A stretch of DNA of 64,000 nucleotides from positions 40,449,651-40,513,650 of the forward strand of contig CM064867.1 of the NCBI GenBank assembly GCA_032719365.1, written 5' to 3'. Source of the stretch: Prinsepia uniflora (taxonomy: Eukaryota; Streptophyta; Magnoliopsida; Rosales; Rosaceae). A program made the position numbers and the translations under genes. Shown here piece by piece: positions 1 through 11,156 of this stretch. The notes under the pieces are model-generated. The model worked only from the letters and a program-made list of their open reading frames with translations. It ran no database searches and was not told where the DNA came from. Positions within the stretch are counted from its first letter, which is position 1. Each line of letters opens with the position of its first letter.

Positions 1-1378
1 GACCAACTTTGGCCAACACTGACCAACTGGTTGCTAAACCCCGTGACAGATCGATTCTGACCAACCGGTCACTAATCCCCCATGATATTACTCGATCCCC
101 ACTCCTCAACTACCGCTGGATCCTATCCAGTCCGTCACTATCCGTGAGCCACTCCCGGACCACAGATACCGAACATAGGCTCATCTCGACGAAGTCACAT
201 CCCGACTCGTAACTCATCGTCACCACAATCACCAGCACCAGCACCAGCACTAGCACTAGTACTAGCACCCTCATTATCACCTACACTAGTATCAATATCA
301 GCATCGGCACACCATGTGCAAAACTGACAACCCTAGATATCCACTCGTACCGAGCGACGATCTCGTACCTCAACTTGTATTGGAGAAACTCTGCCTCCCT
401 CGTACCCAACAGCTCTGGGTACAGTCACCCTGATAACTCATACGAGAAAAGGAAACGTCCCCCGAACGTCCCCGATTCCCAATAATCGTAACTACAACCA
501 CACTAGGTAATAGCGCCTGCCACACACTCGTGCAGACCTAACTACCAGGCACCGCTATCGAGACCCCGCATCAAACGGAATCACTCGCCGGTACCAAATA
601 CTCCGTATCCCCGCTCTGGGATTCCATCGACAAGTACCAACCCTGGTAACCTGTCCAACCAAACTCTCACCATTCGTAACTCGACTAAACCAATGTCGTC
701 TACCAGGTCATCCATGACCTTAGTTGTACCAACAATCCATCACAACTATGGTAGCACGACAACCTGCTAGGTCTAACCGATAAGTACAACCCTGACTGCG
801 AAGTGCAGTCCCAACACAAGCTGACATGACTAGACCGACTAACGAATCCAAATTCGAATAGTCGTCCAAGTCACACAACTCGTCAACTCACATTTCCGAA
901 CCATACACCCAAAGTAGGGTTCCACGATCACACGTAGAGTTCCTCCGAACCCACCTGCGAAAAGCAGTAAAATCAACAATCTGACCGACCCCGCGGTCTT
1001 GACATCGTTAAGACGTCAATCCAATCCTACCCTAAGTCCAACCAGGATTCCTCGAATCCGGCTGCCAACTGCCGTCAAACTGATCGTGCGACATCGTGGA
1101 AGAGGATCCCAACTAACCGTCTCACGACCGAAATCTAACGTAATACTACGTTCACCATCCGTAGGGTTCCACACTGTCAATCCCGACAAACTATGGCAAC
1201 CCCGACATCTAGTGCCAAACCAAGACGTTCCACAATTCAATCCTACTAACTATCGTATCGTTACCCCAACTATCAGGTTGATCACGAACTGTAGCCCAAT
1301 GAGATATCACATCCTCGACCTGCGTACGGAGTATCGCACAAAACATGCTCTGGAATTCAGAGTAACAAGAGCAACCAT
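1..1378 (-). mobile_element. Internal region of a minus-strand long-LTR retrotransposon, non-coding
   Basis: This is the stretch immediately downstream (minus strand) of a tRNA-Met primer site and a 5' LTR, so it is retrotransposon internal DNA. It is broken by stops in all frames and has no recognisable gag or pol motif. Read on the minus strand it shares blocks with 49248-50178, for example CGCAGGTCGAGGATGTGAT and ATCAACCTGATAGTT just after the primer site, and GGGACGTTCGGGG further on, so two elements of the window share this internal type. A minus-strand Ala/Gly/Ser-rich low-complexity stretch at 224-290 could be a gag remnant. The 3' LTR must lie left of the window. A non-autonomous (LARD-like) element is the best reading; a very decayed gag is the alternative. 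Confidence 0.6.
224..300. repeat. Imperfect CACCAG/CACTAG microsatellite
   Basis: About 75 bp of imperfect trinucleotide-like repeat (CACCAG, CACTAG, TACTAG units). On the minus strand one frame reads as a run of Ala, Gly and Ser followed by an acidic patch, then a stop. Coding relevance is doubtful. Confidence 0.6.
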
Positions 1379-1390
1379 GCTCTGATACCA
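1379..1390 (-). other. Primer binding site, tRNA-Met type
   Basis: GCTCTGATACCA on the plus strand is the reverse complement of TGGTATCAGAGC, the common plant initiator tRNA-Met primer site. It lies three bases (CGT) left of the LTR beginning TGACAGGACCC. It therefore fixes that LTR as the 5' LTR of a minus-strand element. Confidence 0.85.
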
Positions 1391-2221
1391 CGTTGACAGG
1401 ACCCATCCCAATCCCCCCGGGATTAGTGCGGGATGACCCTGCTCCCGTCTAACACGAAGTGTCAGACAAGGGATATTTCCGACCTTTGCCCTCCCGGGCT
1501 ATCAGAGTATGCCAGGATCCAGATGAGGTATGTGATATCTCGGTCTCTGCTACAGTCCACAATCTGATGTCAACCTAAAGGGCAGTCAAAACATTAAAAG
1601 CTGTGAGGGGACAAAACCAAGAGTTTATAAAAACATTTTATAAGACATTTGTACCCTTCACTAAAAAGCATGCATGCATTCGAAAACCATTTAACCAAAT
1701 GGACCACATATGGGAACTATGCCCAAATCAGAAATAAACCAAGGTCGAAAGGACCACCATGAAATCGACCATACGGGCCACTGCCCAAATCCATAAAGAA
1801 ACCAATAAGGGACTCAGCCCAAAAACCATAACCATACGGAAATCAAATACACGAGCCACTGCTCAAATCCTGTGCACACCTGTGCACACCACATATCAAA
1901 TCTCATATATCATATCATAGATCATATATACATATAAGTCACACAACCAATCCTGTCACGGTATCCAAAGCTACGCGCGTGCTACTCGGGTTTCAATCCG
2001 AGTCTTCTCAAAGTCAAGGTCAATGTCCGCAGACCACTGATCCTACTCGAGGTAATAGTAACCATAGCCTTCCTGAGAGTAAGGAACCCAACTGGGGGGT
2101 GACTCCACTCAGTCGGTGCTCCATGACTACTCCGGGGTCCACCCAGGCCAACGACCCTCCCAGGAGGAGATAGTAGAACATGTAAAGGAAGGTAGATGAA
2201 CATATATATACATAACATAAA

Positions 2222-2508
2222 CATTCATGTCCGGTTCCCCTGAACCGTCATGATCCATAATATCCATAATCAGGTAACATGCCGGTTCCCATAAACCGTC
2301 ATGTACCGTAATAACATAACCAGGTAACATGCCGGTTCCCATAAACCGTCATGTACCATAATAACATAACCAGGGTTCATGCCGGTCCCCATAAACCGTC
2401 AAGAACCAGAATGACCTGACAAAGGTTCATGCCGGTTCCCATAAACCGTCATGAACCACAATGACCTGTCCAGAGTTCATGTCGATTCCCATAAACCGTC
2501 ATGAACTT
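2222..2508. repeat. Hairpin minisatellite, six units of about 50 bp
   Basis: Six tandem units with core CGGTTCCCATAAACCGTCATG. Each can fold with an inner stem CGGTT/AACCG and an outer stem around CATG. Units 5 and 6 have outer arms GGTTCATG/CATGAACC and AGTTCATG/CATGAACT, so both arms changed together. Two related units recur in the sister LTR at about 50938-51029. Confidence 0.8.
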
Positions 2509-3519
2509 GGAAATCCATCTAGGGTCCCTGACCCGAAATCATCAGTGTAAAACAACTGGGTCTCGTGCCCGAACATATGACTCAACTGGGCACCGTGCCC
2601 GATATCTATGGGTCAGTCATGACTCCGATCGTAGTGATGCATGCAACCATCCATCCATGACCGCTCTCAATCCTGGTATGTCGCCGCGAACGAATCAACC
2701 GACGCGACCACCACAAGATCATGGTGCACTCATTACCGATCGATATCCTGAACCGTCAGCACTCCGAAGTCAAGCCTCCCCAGGTTGCCCGACCACGAAT
2801 CGTGCATCGTGACCTCTCCGGAAGGAACACATCCCAATCCGGAGGCGAGCGTCATATCGTCGATCGTCGTGCACATAGCACCCGTCGCGACCACGATTTA
2901 GACCCGAAGGTCGTAAATAGCGTCATATGCCCGAGACAAGACCAAATGGGTCTCATACCTGAGTTTATCCTTTTATAAATCCAAAACCATTTCATTAAAA
3001 CCGATAAAGAAATACAGACCCGTATAAGCACCGTATAAGGCTGAAACCTCGAAATACGTTCTTATAGGTAACCACATACAAATGCACCCATGGCATCATC
3101 AAACATGTCATAAAACATATAATAAAAATTTATGCATGCACCAATTTAGAAAACAAAGTCCACTCACAGACCGTCCGAGCTGCCGCTTCGATTTGCGTGC
3201 CATACGGCTCTCCCGAGCCAATCCGACCTTTCCAGATTATCCTGACCTGTCCAAACCATATCCAAAGGTTACTACTAACCTATACAAGTCCATATTAAAA
3301 ACCCTAAACTTTCCCGGAAAAGTCAACGTGTCCCGTACACGTTTCTCGAGGTGAAAAACCTCAATTTGACTAACTTAACGATCTCCGATCGACCCGAAAC
3401 CACCGCCATTGGATCCGGATTGTCGAAACCTTTAAAATGACCCTGGGCCCACTCAAAACACTGTTCACACGCGCCCCCACACGCCGGTCAACGCAAAAGT
3501 CAACGCTGCTATAGTACCT

Positions 3520-3850
3520 ACTGACGTCACTGCTGACGTCAGCATGGCGTCATGCTGACGTCATCTGACTGACAGCTATCAGGTCTGACATTTCAGACTC
3601 TAACAGGTTCCACGTGTCATGCTCCCATTGGTCCATGTCACTGTGCTGTCAGTGCCACGTGGTAGTCTGACATGTGCCACGTGTCATCACGGCACTGGTC
3701 CACGTCTGTGCCACGTGTCAGCCCCTGATTGGGCCACGTCACTGACATGTCAGTGCTGACTGTGCACTGACAAGTGACACGTGTTGACTGATGAGTGGTC
3801 CACGTCACCTGACAATCTGACAGGTGCCACCTCATCATGCCACGTCACCA
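3520..3850. promoter_or_regulatory. Dense ACGT-core tract (TGACGTCA, CACGTG, CCACGTGTCA)
   Basis: About 330 bp packed with TGACGTCA-like and CCACGTGTCA/CACGTG motifs on both strands, mixed with TGACATGTCA palindromes. ACGT cores are established plant bZIP/bHLH binding sites (G-box, C-box, ABRE). The tract lies in the sense 5' half of the LTR (U3 side), where an enhancer is expected. Any regulatory role is inference. Confidence 0.5.
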
Positions 3851-4995
3851 CCTTCAACCTCGCACAGCCGGTCCGGGCCGGCCGGTCCGGTTTTTCCTGC
3901 AATTTGGACCGGCGTAACCGGTCCAGGTCTCTTTCTCCCTCATTTTCGGTCCGTTTGCTTCCATTCCAATTCCTAAATTCCTATTTCTTCATTTCCTATC
4001 TAACCCAATTAACCAAAACTCCTAAAACCTTCGAAATCCGACCGGTCCAATTTGAACCTCACGGTTCGATTTTCTAAAACCCTCCACAGAGCTTCCCCGA
4101 CGTCCAACCCTTCTCCAAACCTTCCTAAAAACTCCCTAGCAACCTAAATAACCCATCCTAATCATCCAAAACAATCCATAACATCAAAATCCACACAAAA
4201 ATTGAAAATGGGCTTACCGGGTACCCGCTCGGGTTCTGGGTTCCCGCCACCGTCCACGGCGGTTCTAGCCACTAGCTACCGTCCTTAGTCCTCCTCTCTC
4301 ACCTTCTGGTCTCAGTTATGGTTACAAGGGAAGGGTTTGGTGTTTGGATGAGAAATGGTGATCGGGTTGGTTTGGGAAAAAATGGGAGAAATGGATGCAC
4401 GGTTAAGGGGTTTGATGCATGAATGAAGTATGGTGTCCATTGGATGGGTGACACTTGTCACTCATCCATTGGACATCAGGACAAATATCTGGGCCCACTA
4501 GAGGCAAAACTGCACTTTTTGTCTCGTAAAACGTGTCGATGTGAATAGTAACCTGGAACTTCCGTGAACCGTAACTTCCCCGTCGAACCTCCGAATTCGA
4601 CGTGCCGCCTGTCTACGGATTTGTATCGTCCTTATCTACGCAACGGTCTTCGGCCCTTGGCCATCGGACCTCCCGGTCAAAAAGTCAACATTTGACCCTC
4701 TTTTATCCAAAATTACCAAAATGCCCCTAAACTTCCGAACGTCACAACTTCCTCCTCGAACGTCGGAATTGAACGTGCCACCTGTCTATGAACTCGTGAC
4801 ATCAAGAACTACTTCACGGTCATCGGTCAAAGTCCATTTGACCGCCCAAACGAAAAGTCAACATTTAGCCCACGTCCAAGGGCAAAACGGTCATTTCGCA
4901 TCGTTCGTCCGATTTCGCTCAAGTAATCACGGATTAGCCTCACTAATTGTGATTAGTCACTAATCTAATCTAGGAATTTGGGACGGGTCATTCCA

Positions 4996-7008
4996 ACGAA
5001 AGTATGGATTGTTGACCTTTTGGTCAGTTGGGGTTGAGATTGGCTTTGTACGACTACGAGTATCCGGATGCCTCGAGTGACGGGGTATAGGAACCTACTT
5101 TGAGGATTAGAGGGATTCCCCCTTAGCATTGGTAGCCGGGTGTAACGACTCGAGGGGAGGTTGTTGTGAGTTATTGGATGTCGTGGGTTTTGATAACCCG
5201 TATGATGATGATAAGTTGAGGAACCCTGTTGTGAGGGCTAGCTGGTCACTGTGAGTACCTTGGTGAGAAACCTAGAGGAAGTGCTTAGTTTGGGAAACCT
5301 GAGTTGTGGTTCGTGGTTAGTTGGTGGTTGTGGCTTGGGCCGACTTACGGCTGGATTGGTGATGGTGCTGCTGGGATGCAGCCGAGTTATTAGCTTGGTG
5401 AATGACTCTAGACGAGTCCAGTGCGATTGTGGCATTTGGTTGAGCATTGATTTGCTAAGAGTTATGGATTACGAGGTCAGTTTCCCCGACCCGAGCGTAG
5501 ATTGAGGATTTTAGCTCCATTTGAGCAGAGATTCGGGACTAATGTGCTGTGAGCCCGATATAAGAGATGATGTGCCACAAGCCGGGATGTTTGTCAGGGT
5601 ACGATGGACACATCGTGAGTTAAGGTTGTGACCAGGCGTGAGGTGCCGGTGTCGGAACTGGGAAATGTGATGAGCATGGACAGGTTATGTATGAACGGTT
5701 AGGTTACCGTTAGTTGATCAGAGTAGTGCAGCGGAAGCGCGGTGGACCTATGCTTCGTGTTGGATCGGGCTAGGTCGGTATGGTCAGGTTTGACTGTTCG
5801 TGAGATTGGTTCTGTGGACTCCTCTTGATGTGTTAGAAATGCCGAGGCCCGCGCTTGATGAATTCCCGAGAGTTGGTTACGAGTATGATAGTGGTGCTCA
5901 GGGTTGAACTTCGGGAAGGTTGATGTACGATCATCAGAAGAAGTGATGATTGACATCCTTTGGATGTGCATAATCAGTGAGAACCGACATGTGAGTTGGT
6001 CGGTGATTTGGTTTGGCTACGAACACATGGTTGTGATCTGTAGGAGTTGTAGATTCCTAAGTATAGTAGAGGAGTTGACGTTGGACGGTTAGTCCGGAGG
6101 TGGTATACTTGTTGGGGATGACGTCCTAGGATTGGAATCTCGGAATTAGGAGATGTGAGGGTTTAGACGACGAGTTGATGTACCAATTCCAAGTTGGTCT
6201 TACTTGTTGAATCATGGATACTCTGGAGTCAATTTGGTGACTCATTGAAGGAACTTCAGAAGTTGTGACCCCCTTGATCTTGGACACATGGATGTGTTCA
6301 GGAGTAGGAAGAGTACTTGGTGACACCGGGTGTGGCCTGTATGGCAAGTGTCAGGGGATGGTATTAAAATGGCTTGAGGTAGAATGACTTGTGATGTCAT
6401 GGTTGAGGACCATTGTGTGTTCCGATGGAGGATGAAGGAAGGAAGCGGAGAAAGAGCAACTATAACTGATCGATATGAGGTTATTGAAGAAAACCCACAA
6501 TCTAGACGTGGGGTATTCTGGATCGATTTAATTCGATGCGATGGTCTGGTGGTAAGAGTTGTATGGATGAGACGTGGGATCCACTTAGGCGTGAGTGGAT
6601 CGAGCTTGGAACACTTATGGCTCAAGATTGAGTTGTTGTGGCTCAGGAGGATCGTAGGCAAGATAGAGGTTGAAAATGTTGGACTTCCAACTGAGGGGAT
6701 TGCTCTTTCTTGCAGGAGCAAAGTGGCGGGATATCTTGACCATCTTGGAGTTGTGCAGGACACGTGTGGTCCGTCTAGCATACGTACGGATATTGGACTT
6801 AGATCTGGTACTGGGTCTGCCCGGTATTCGTAGTTGAGATGCAATTGGAGTTCATATTGGTTAAGACACCCAACAGACCGGGAGACTCGAAATAGACTTG
6901 AGCTGGTGTGTTTTTAGAAGATGTGTTGGGCCTGACGTGTGGCCTAGTATTGGATTAGACGTGAAGTATGATTGGCTTGCAGCTAGGTGATAGTCAGTGG
7001 GGGGTATG
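4996..7008 (+). mobile_element. Internal region of plus-strand element A, first segment
   Basis: About 2 kb of G/T-rich sequence with no convincing coding frame. It joins 12250-12474 and 15531-16417 once the two solo LTRs and one copy of each target duplication are set aside, and ends in a plus-strand polypurine tract and LTR at 16436. It is therefore assigned to the internal region of a plus-strand element whose 5' LTR is not in the window. Longer overlapping frames at 6242-6844 (minus) and 6384-6833 (plus) have no recognisable domain. Confidence 0.5.
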
Positions 7009-8570
7009 TGACAAGACCCATCCCGGTTATCCCTCGATAACCGTGAAAGATCCTGCTCCCGTCTGACAATAACTCGAAAGTACAAAAAGTAGTTTCACAT
7101 ATATACATATTGAACATACAAAGGATAAACATTGTCAGACAAGGGATAGTTCAGTATTCCGAGACCGTTGACCTAGTCAACATGGTTTACAGAGCATAGG
7201 AAATATTTACAAGTAGGGATCAAAATCCTACGCTGCAAAGTGTCTGAGTACGCAACGGTCTGTTTATTCCTCTGCCTCGATATGAGCCTCAGTACCTGTG
7301 CACTGTCCTGGAGGGCAATTAAAACATCAAAGGTGTGAGTGGACAAAAATAACATTTAGAAATACATTTATCAAAATACAGTCATACCCTCCAGTTTCAT
7401 AAATATGCATGCATATCATAACCTATAAATCAGATAATCAAGATATGAACAAAACAGAAATAAAAACACAGGATCCAGGTCCAATATAGAGTCACGTTAT
7501 CCCTGCAACGCTTGCAAATCAATAGGCTCAAGGACCGCTCAAATCCCAAGCATCCGCCGCTGTGAACACATCACCAGTCGGCAATCCAGGTCTTCATGAA
7601 CATATCACTGACCGACCTCCATATAATCCAGCACATCTGGTCTGAGTCGAGCCTCCATTTGGCTGCACGACAACATACCATGCTACGTGACCTCTCCGGG
7701 GTAAACACTTCCATCCCGGAGGCGAGCGTTATCTCCAGGGTCCATTTCGGGGGAAACATATTCCACACCGAAAGCCCTCACATATCATCATTATGAAAAC
7801 CAGTGAAAACAGTTGCATTTAATATCGAAACCATTTTTAAACTGGGCTTTAAGCCCAAAAACACTTTTCTCAAATCCATAAACCAATTCACGCACACTGC
7901 GCAAGCACAATCTCATTCATGATATAAATCTATCAAATCTCATGCCAGACTCATAATCCGAGTCAAAATCAAGTTCAAACCTCGAGCCTTAGCTCGAAAT
8001 ATAAGTTTTATAGTTTTCTCGAAAATTGTGCCCAAACGCATATAAAATAATATAATATTCCAAAAATCCGAAAATCATCATTTTGAAGTATCAATCATAC
8101 CAAATCATTTCAAATCATATTATAAGGCATTTAAAACATATATGCATGCATTTAGGGTAGAAAACAAAAGTCCACTCACACACCGTCCAGATTGTTCAGT
8201 CAAGCTGTTCGTGCCCTTCTGACGTCCTGGAAGTATTCGGGCCTGTCAAACAAGTAATATAAGGTTACTCACTTGTTACATAATCTCCTGTACGAATTTC
8301 CTAATCGTCGGAATAAAATAATATTATTTTAAACGTAACCTATACGCTTTGGGTATACAAAACTACTCTCCGTTCATTTCCGATGGACCCGAAACCAACG
8401 CTAATAGGTCCGTATCATCGAGAGTATCAAAATTGCTGTTGGACCCTTCTTCAGATTCCCGGCCACGCGCCCTCACGCGCCACCGCAAGCGGCTGCGCGT
8501 GACAGCCACGCGCCGTGAACACTAGCTGCTACAGTTCTCTCTCTCGACCGTTTTCCTGATAAACGGGTCT

Positions 8571-11156
8571 TGACAGGACCCACCCCGATTATCGCCTCGA
8601 TAATCGGGAAGCATCCTGCTCCCGTCTGACAATCGAACCCGAAAGACCGGAAAACTAGTTAAAATTACAACACACCCATTGTCAGACCAGGGAGATTAAA
8701 CAAATACATCCAACTGGACGTCAAGTCCACAGTTTCACAGAGCAATATTACAAAACAAATTAAAGAAACAAGTCCTACTCTGTGAACTAACTACGCTGCA
8801 ACGGAAAACTTTATGCCTCCGCCTCTGCCTCGGCGCTTGCCCCCACGCTTGTACCACGACCTGGAGGGAATTTAAAACAACAAAGTGTGAGTGGACCGAA
8901 ACATAAGCTTTATAGGGAAAACAGTTTTTCCGAAATCGGGTTCGCCCTCCAGTTTTGTAACACGCATGCATAACCAAAAATTCAAATTTTGCATATTGCA
9001 CTTTTGAAAACTCTTTTTCCGAAACACATGGAAAACGTTACAAAGGGTCACCATAATTCATGTAAAAACCATTTAATAATTCTAGGTTTCAGAAACCGTC
9101 ATTTTGAACGTTAATTGCACAAATCAAGTAAAACGTGAATCATTAACCTCAATTATGCCGTTGGATCCATCCGAGTCTTTAAACTCAACATTAGGCCTTC
9201 CCGGGATATCAACGAGTCTTTAAACTCAAAACATGATTAATAGGCCTCGGGGGGGGGGGGGGGGGGGGTATCATAATAACCGAGTCTTTAAACTCACGAG
9301 TCTTTAAACTCAATTCGGGTCTTTAAACCCAATTTTCGGGCCCCCCCCGTCATCAACGTACCGAGTCTTTAAACCCAAAACCGGATCCAACCATTAACCG
9401 GGTCTTTAAACCCAAAACCGTTTTTGCACATAATAAATCAGGATTCATCACAAGTCTTTTTCCAACATAATTCCAAAACATTTCTCATCGTAACAGGACT
9501 CATGTCCGAATTCACATACAAATTCCAACACATGCAATTTCCAGAAATTACTTCACAATGTGATCAAACATCATAAATCCGAAACATGCATATTCATATC
9601 CAGGTACTTTGTCAAAATCATCATGCATGCATAAGCGAAAATTGTAACCTCGAAATGCGTGAAATACGGTAAATATCTCGGAAAACGTGAAAACACGTAA
9701 AACCGATATAACATATCACCATCATAAAATCATATGTAAAACCATGAGATAAATAAACAAGATAGTCATGCATGCCCAATTTAGGAAATCAAAAAGTCCA
9801 CTCACGGTTTTAGGACGCGTCAATCGCGTCCCGCGTGCTCCTCCGTAGCTTCGGAAGTGTCCGGGCCTGTAAAAATGTACAAGAAAGATTACAAACATCC
9901 TCAAGTAGCTCGTATAACTTTTCCCTAATTTCCCCGGATTTTTCGGCGAAAATAAACTTAAAGACTTAATCTTCCGGACTCCCGAAATTATCCCGAATGA
10001 CTCCCGAACAACTCGAGTCCTAAAGGTAAAATGTTAATTGGACTGAAAGGAACAATTTCCATGTTGACCGTGATCGGAGATGACATCGCACGCGCCGTCA
10101 CGCGCCGCCCAAAGTGGCTGCGCGTGAAGGCCACGCGCCATGCTACAGTGTCATCGTTCCTACCCGGATAGACTGATAAACGGGTCTATTACCCGCGACT
10201 CGACCCGACCAGTTCAAGCCCAATTCTCAATCAATTCCTCTCGTTTTTGATCCTATTATTTTCTCTAATCCATAAATTTTAGGTCTGTGTTGATGATTAA
10301 CCTCGACTGTCCCTAAATCGATGCAATCTAGACTCGAACAGACGAACGGGTCGTCACTCAGAACTCACCCAACCCAGTGCCACAATCAAATTAGCTTCAC
10401 CAGCAGCTTAAGGGAACCCAAACGAACCAAAACATCCAACCAATTAACCCCAAACTAACCTGGAAGTCGTCGTCCTCAACACTGTGTTTTTCCAGAAACT
10501 GGAACTTGAGTCCCTGAGCAAACCTTGATCAATCCTCCTCAATTCTTGCACGGTTGCGTTAGCAAGGATCCCAGAAGACTAATTCCACCCTCAGTTTGGT
10601 TCAACTCGCCTCAAAACCCAACCTTTGAATTTCCCTCCATTTCTGCGTTTTTCTCTTCCCCGTCTCAACCCACGGCCGCACACTCTGTTTTTCCACGGTG
10701 GTGAACAGTACCCCGTGTGAAAAGACCAAAATGCCCTCAGGGCAAAAATTACCAAATTGCCCTCCAGCTTCCGTGACCCATAACTCGGTCATCCGACGTC
10801 CGTTTCAAGCGTGCCGCCTGTCGTTGTACTCGGGGCGTCGAGACGAACATAACGGTCTTCGAGTCAAATGCATATCAATTGTAACAAAAAGTCAACTCTT
10901 TCCCATATAACGTCCAAATTACGATAATGCCCCTGAACTTCCGAACATCATAACTTTCACCCTGTTCGTCCGAATCGAACGTGCCACCTGTCTATGAACT
11001 CGTGACGTCCCGAACTACGTCACGGTCATCGCTCAACGTCCGTTCGACCTCCCAATCAAAAAGTCGGTAAATTGACCATACGAATCACCAGGGTAAAAAC
11101 GTCATTTTATTCAATATTTTATAATATTACATTTCCAGTACGTCCGGGGCGTTACA
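8571..11156 (-). mobile_element. Nested solo LTR, TSD GGTCT
   Basis: It runs from TGACAGGACCCACCCCG to CCGGGGCGTTACA and is flanked by GGTCT at 8566-8570 and 11157-11161 (2,586 bp). It is inserted in the older solo LTR 7009-12244, next to that copy's CACGCGCC module. Internal landmarks are an array of seven GAGTCTTTAAACTC-type stem-loops (9170-9416), a G homopolymer near 9249-9268, a CACGCGCC module (10088-10142) and two related sub-terminal modules (about 10720-10900 and 10920-11095). Non-coding. Confidence 0.93.
9170..9416. repeat. Seven TTTAAA-loop stem-loops
   Basis: Seven copies of a 14-base stem-loop. Most are GAGT-CTTTAA-ACTC; two are GGGT-CTTTAA-ACCC; one is mixed (GAGT/ACCC). The loop is invariant while the stem changes at paired positions. 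Equivalent arrays lie in the LTRs at 12475, 17775 and 51800. Confidence 0.85.

Larger units (their letters stand above)
1394..4995 (-). mobile_element. 5' LTR of a minus-strand long-LTR retrotransposon
   Basis: It begins TGACAGGACCCATCCC and ends GGGACGGGTCATTCCA, the decayed counterpart of the CGTTACA terminus seen in sister copies (about 3.6 kb). It is closest to the LTR starting at 50179: both share the CCCCCCGGGATTA block, ACGAAGTGTCAGAC and CCAGGATCC. In order it holds a hairpin-rich zone (about 1750-2600), a GTGAGTGGAC-like block at 3150-3180, an ACGT-rich tract (3520-3850), and two related sub-terminal modules around 4600 and 4760. No coding potential is seen. The right flank (4996 on) belongs to another element, into which this one apparently inserted. 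Confidence 0.8.

Noticed and set aside
6242..6844. Longest minus-strand open frame in the left part (about 200 codons) with an overlapping plus-strand frame of about 149 codons at 6384
   Set aside because: No recognisable domain, both strands open over the same stretch, and it lies in retrotransposon internal DNA; likely chance.
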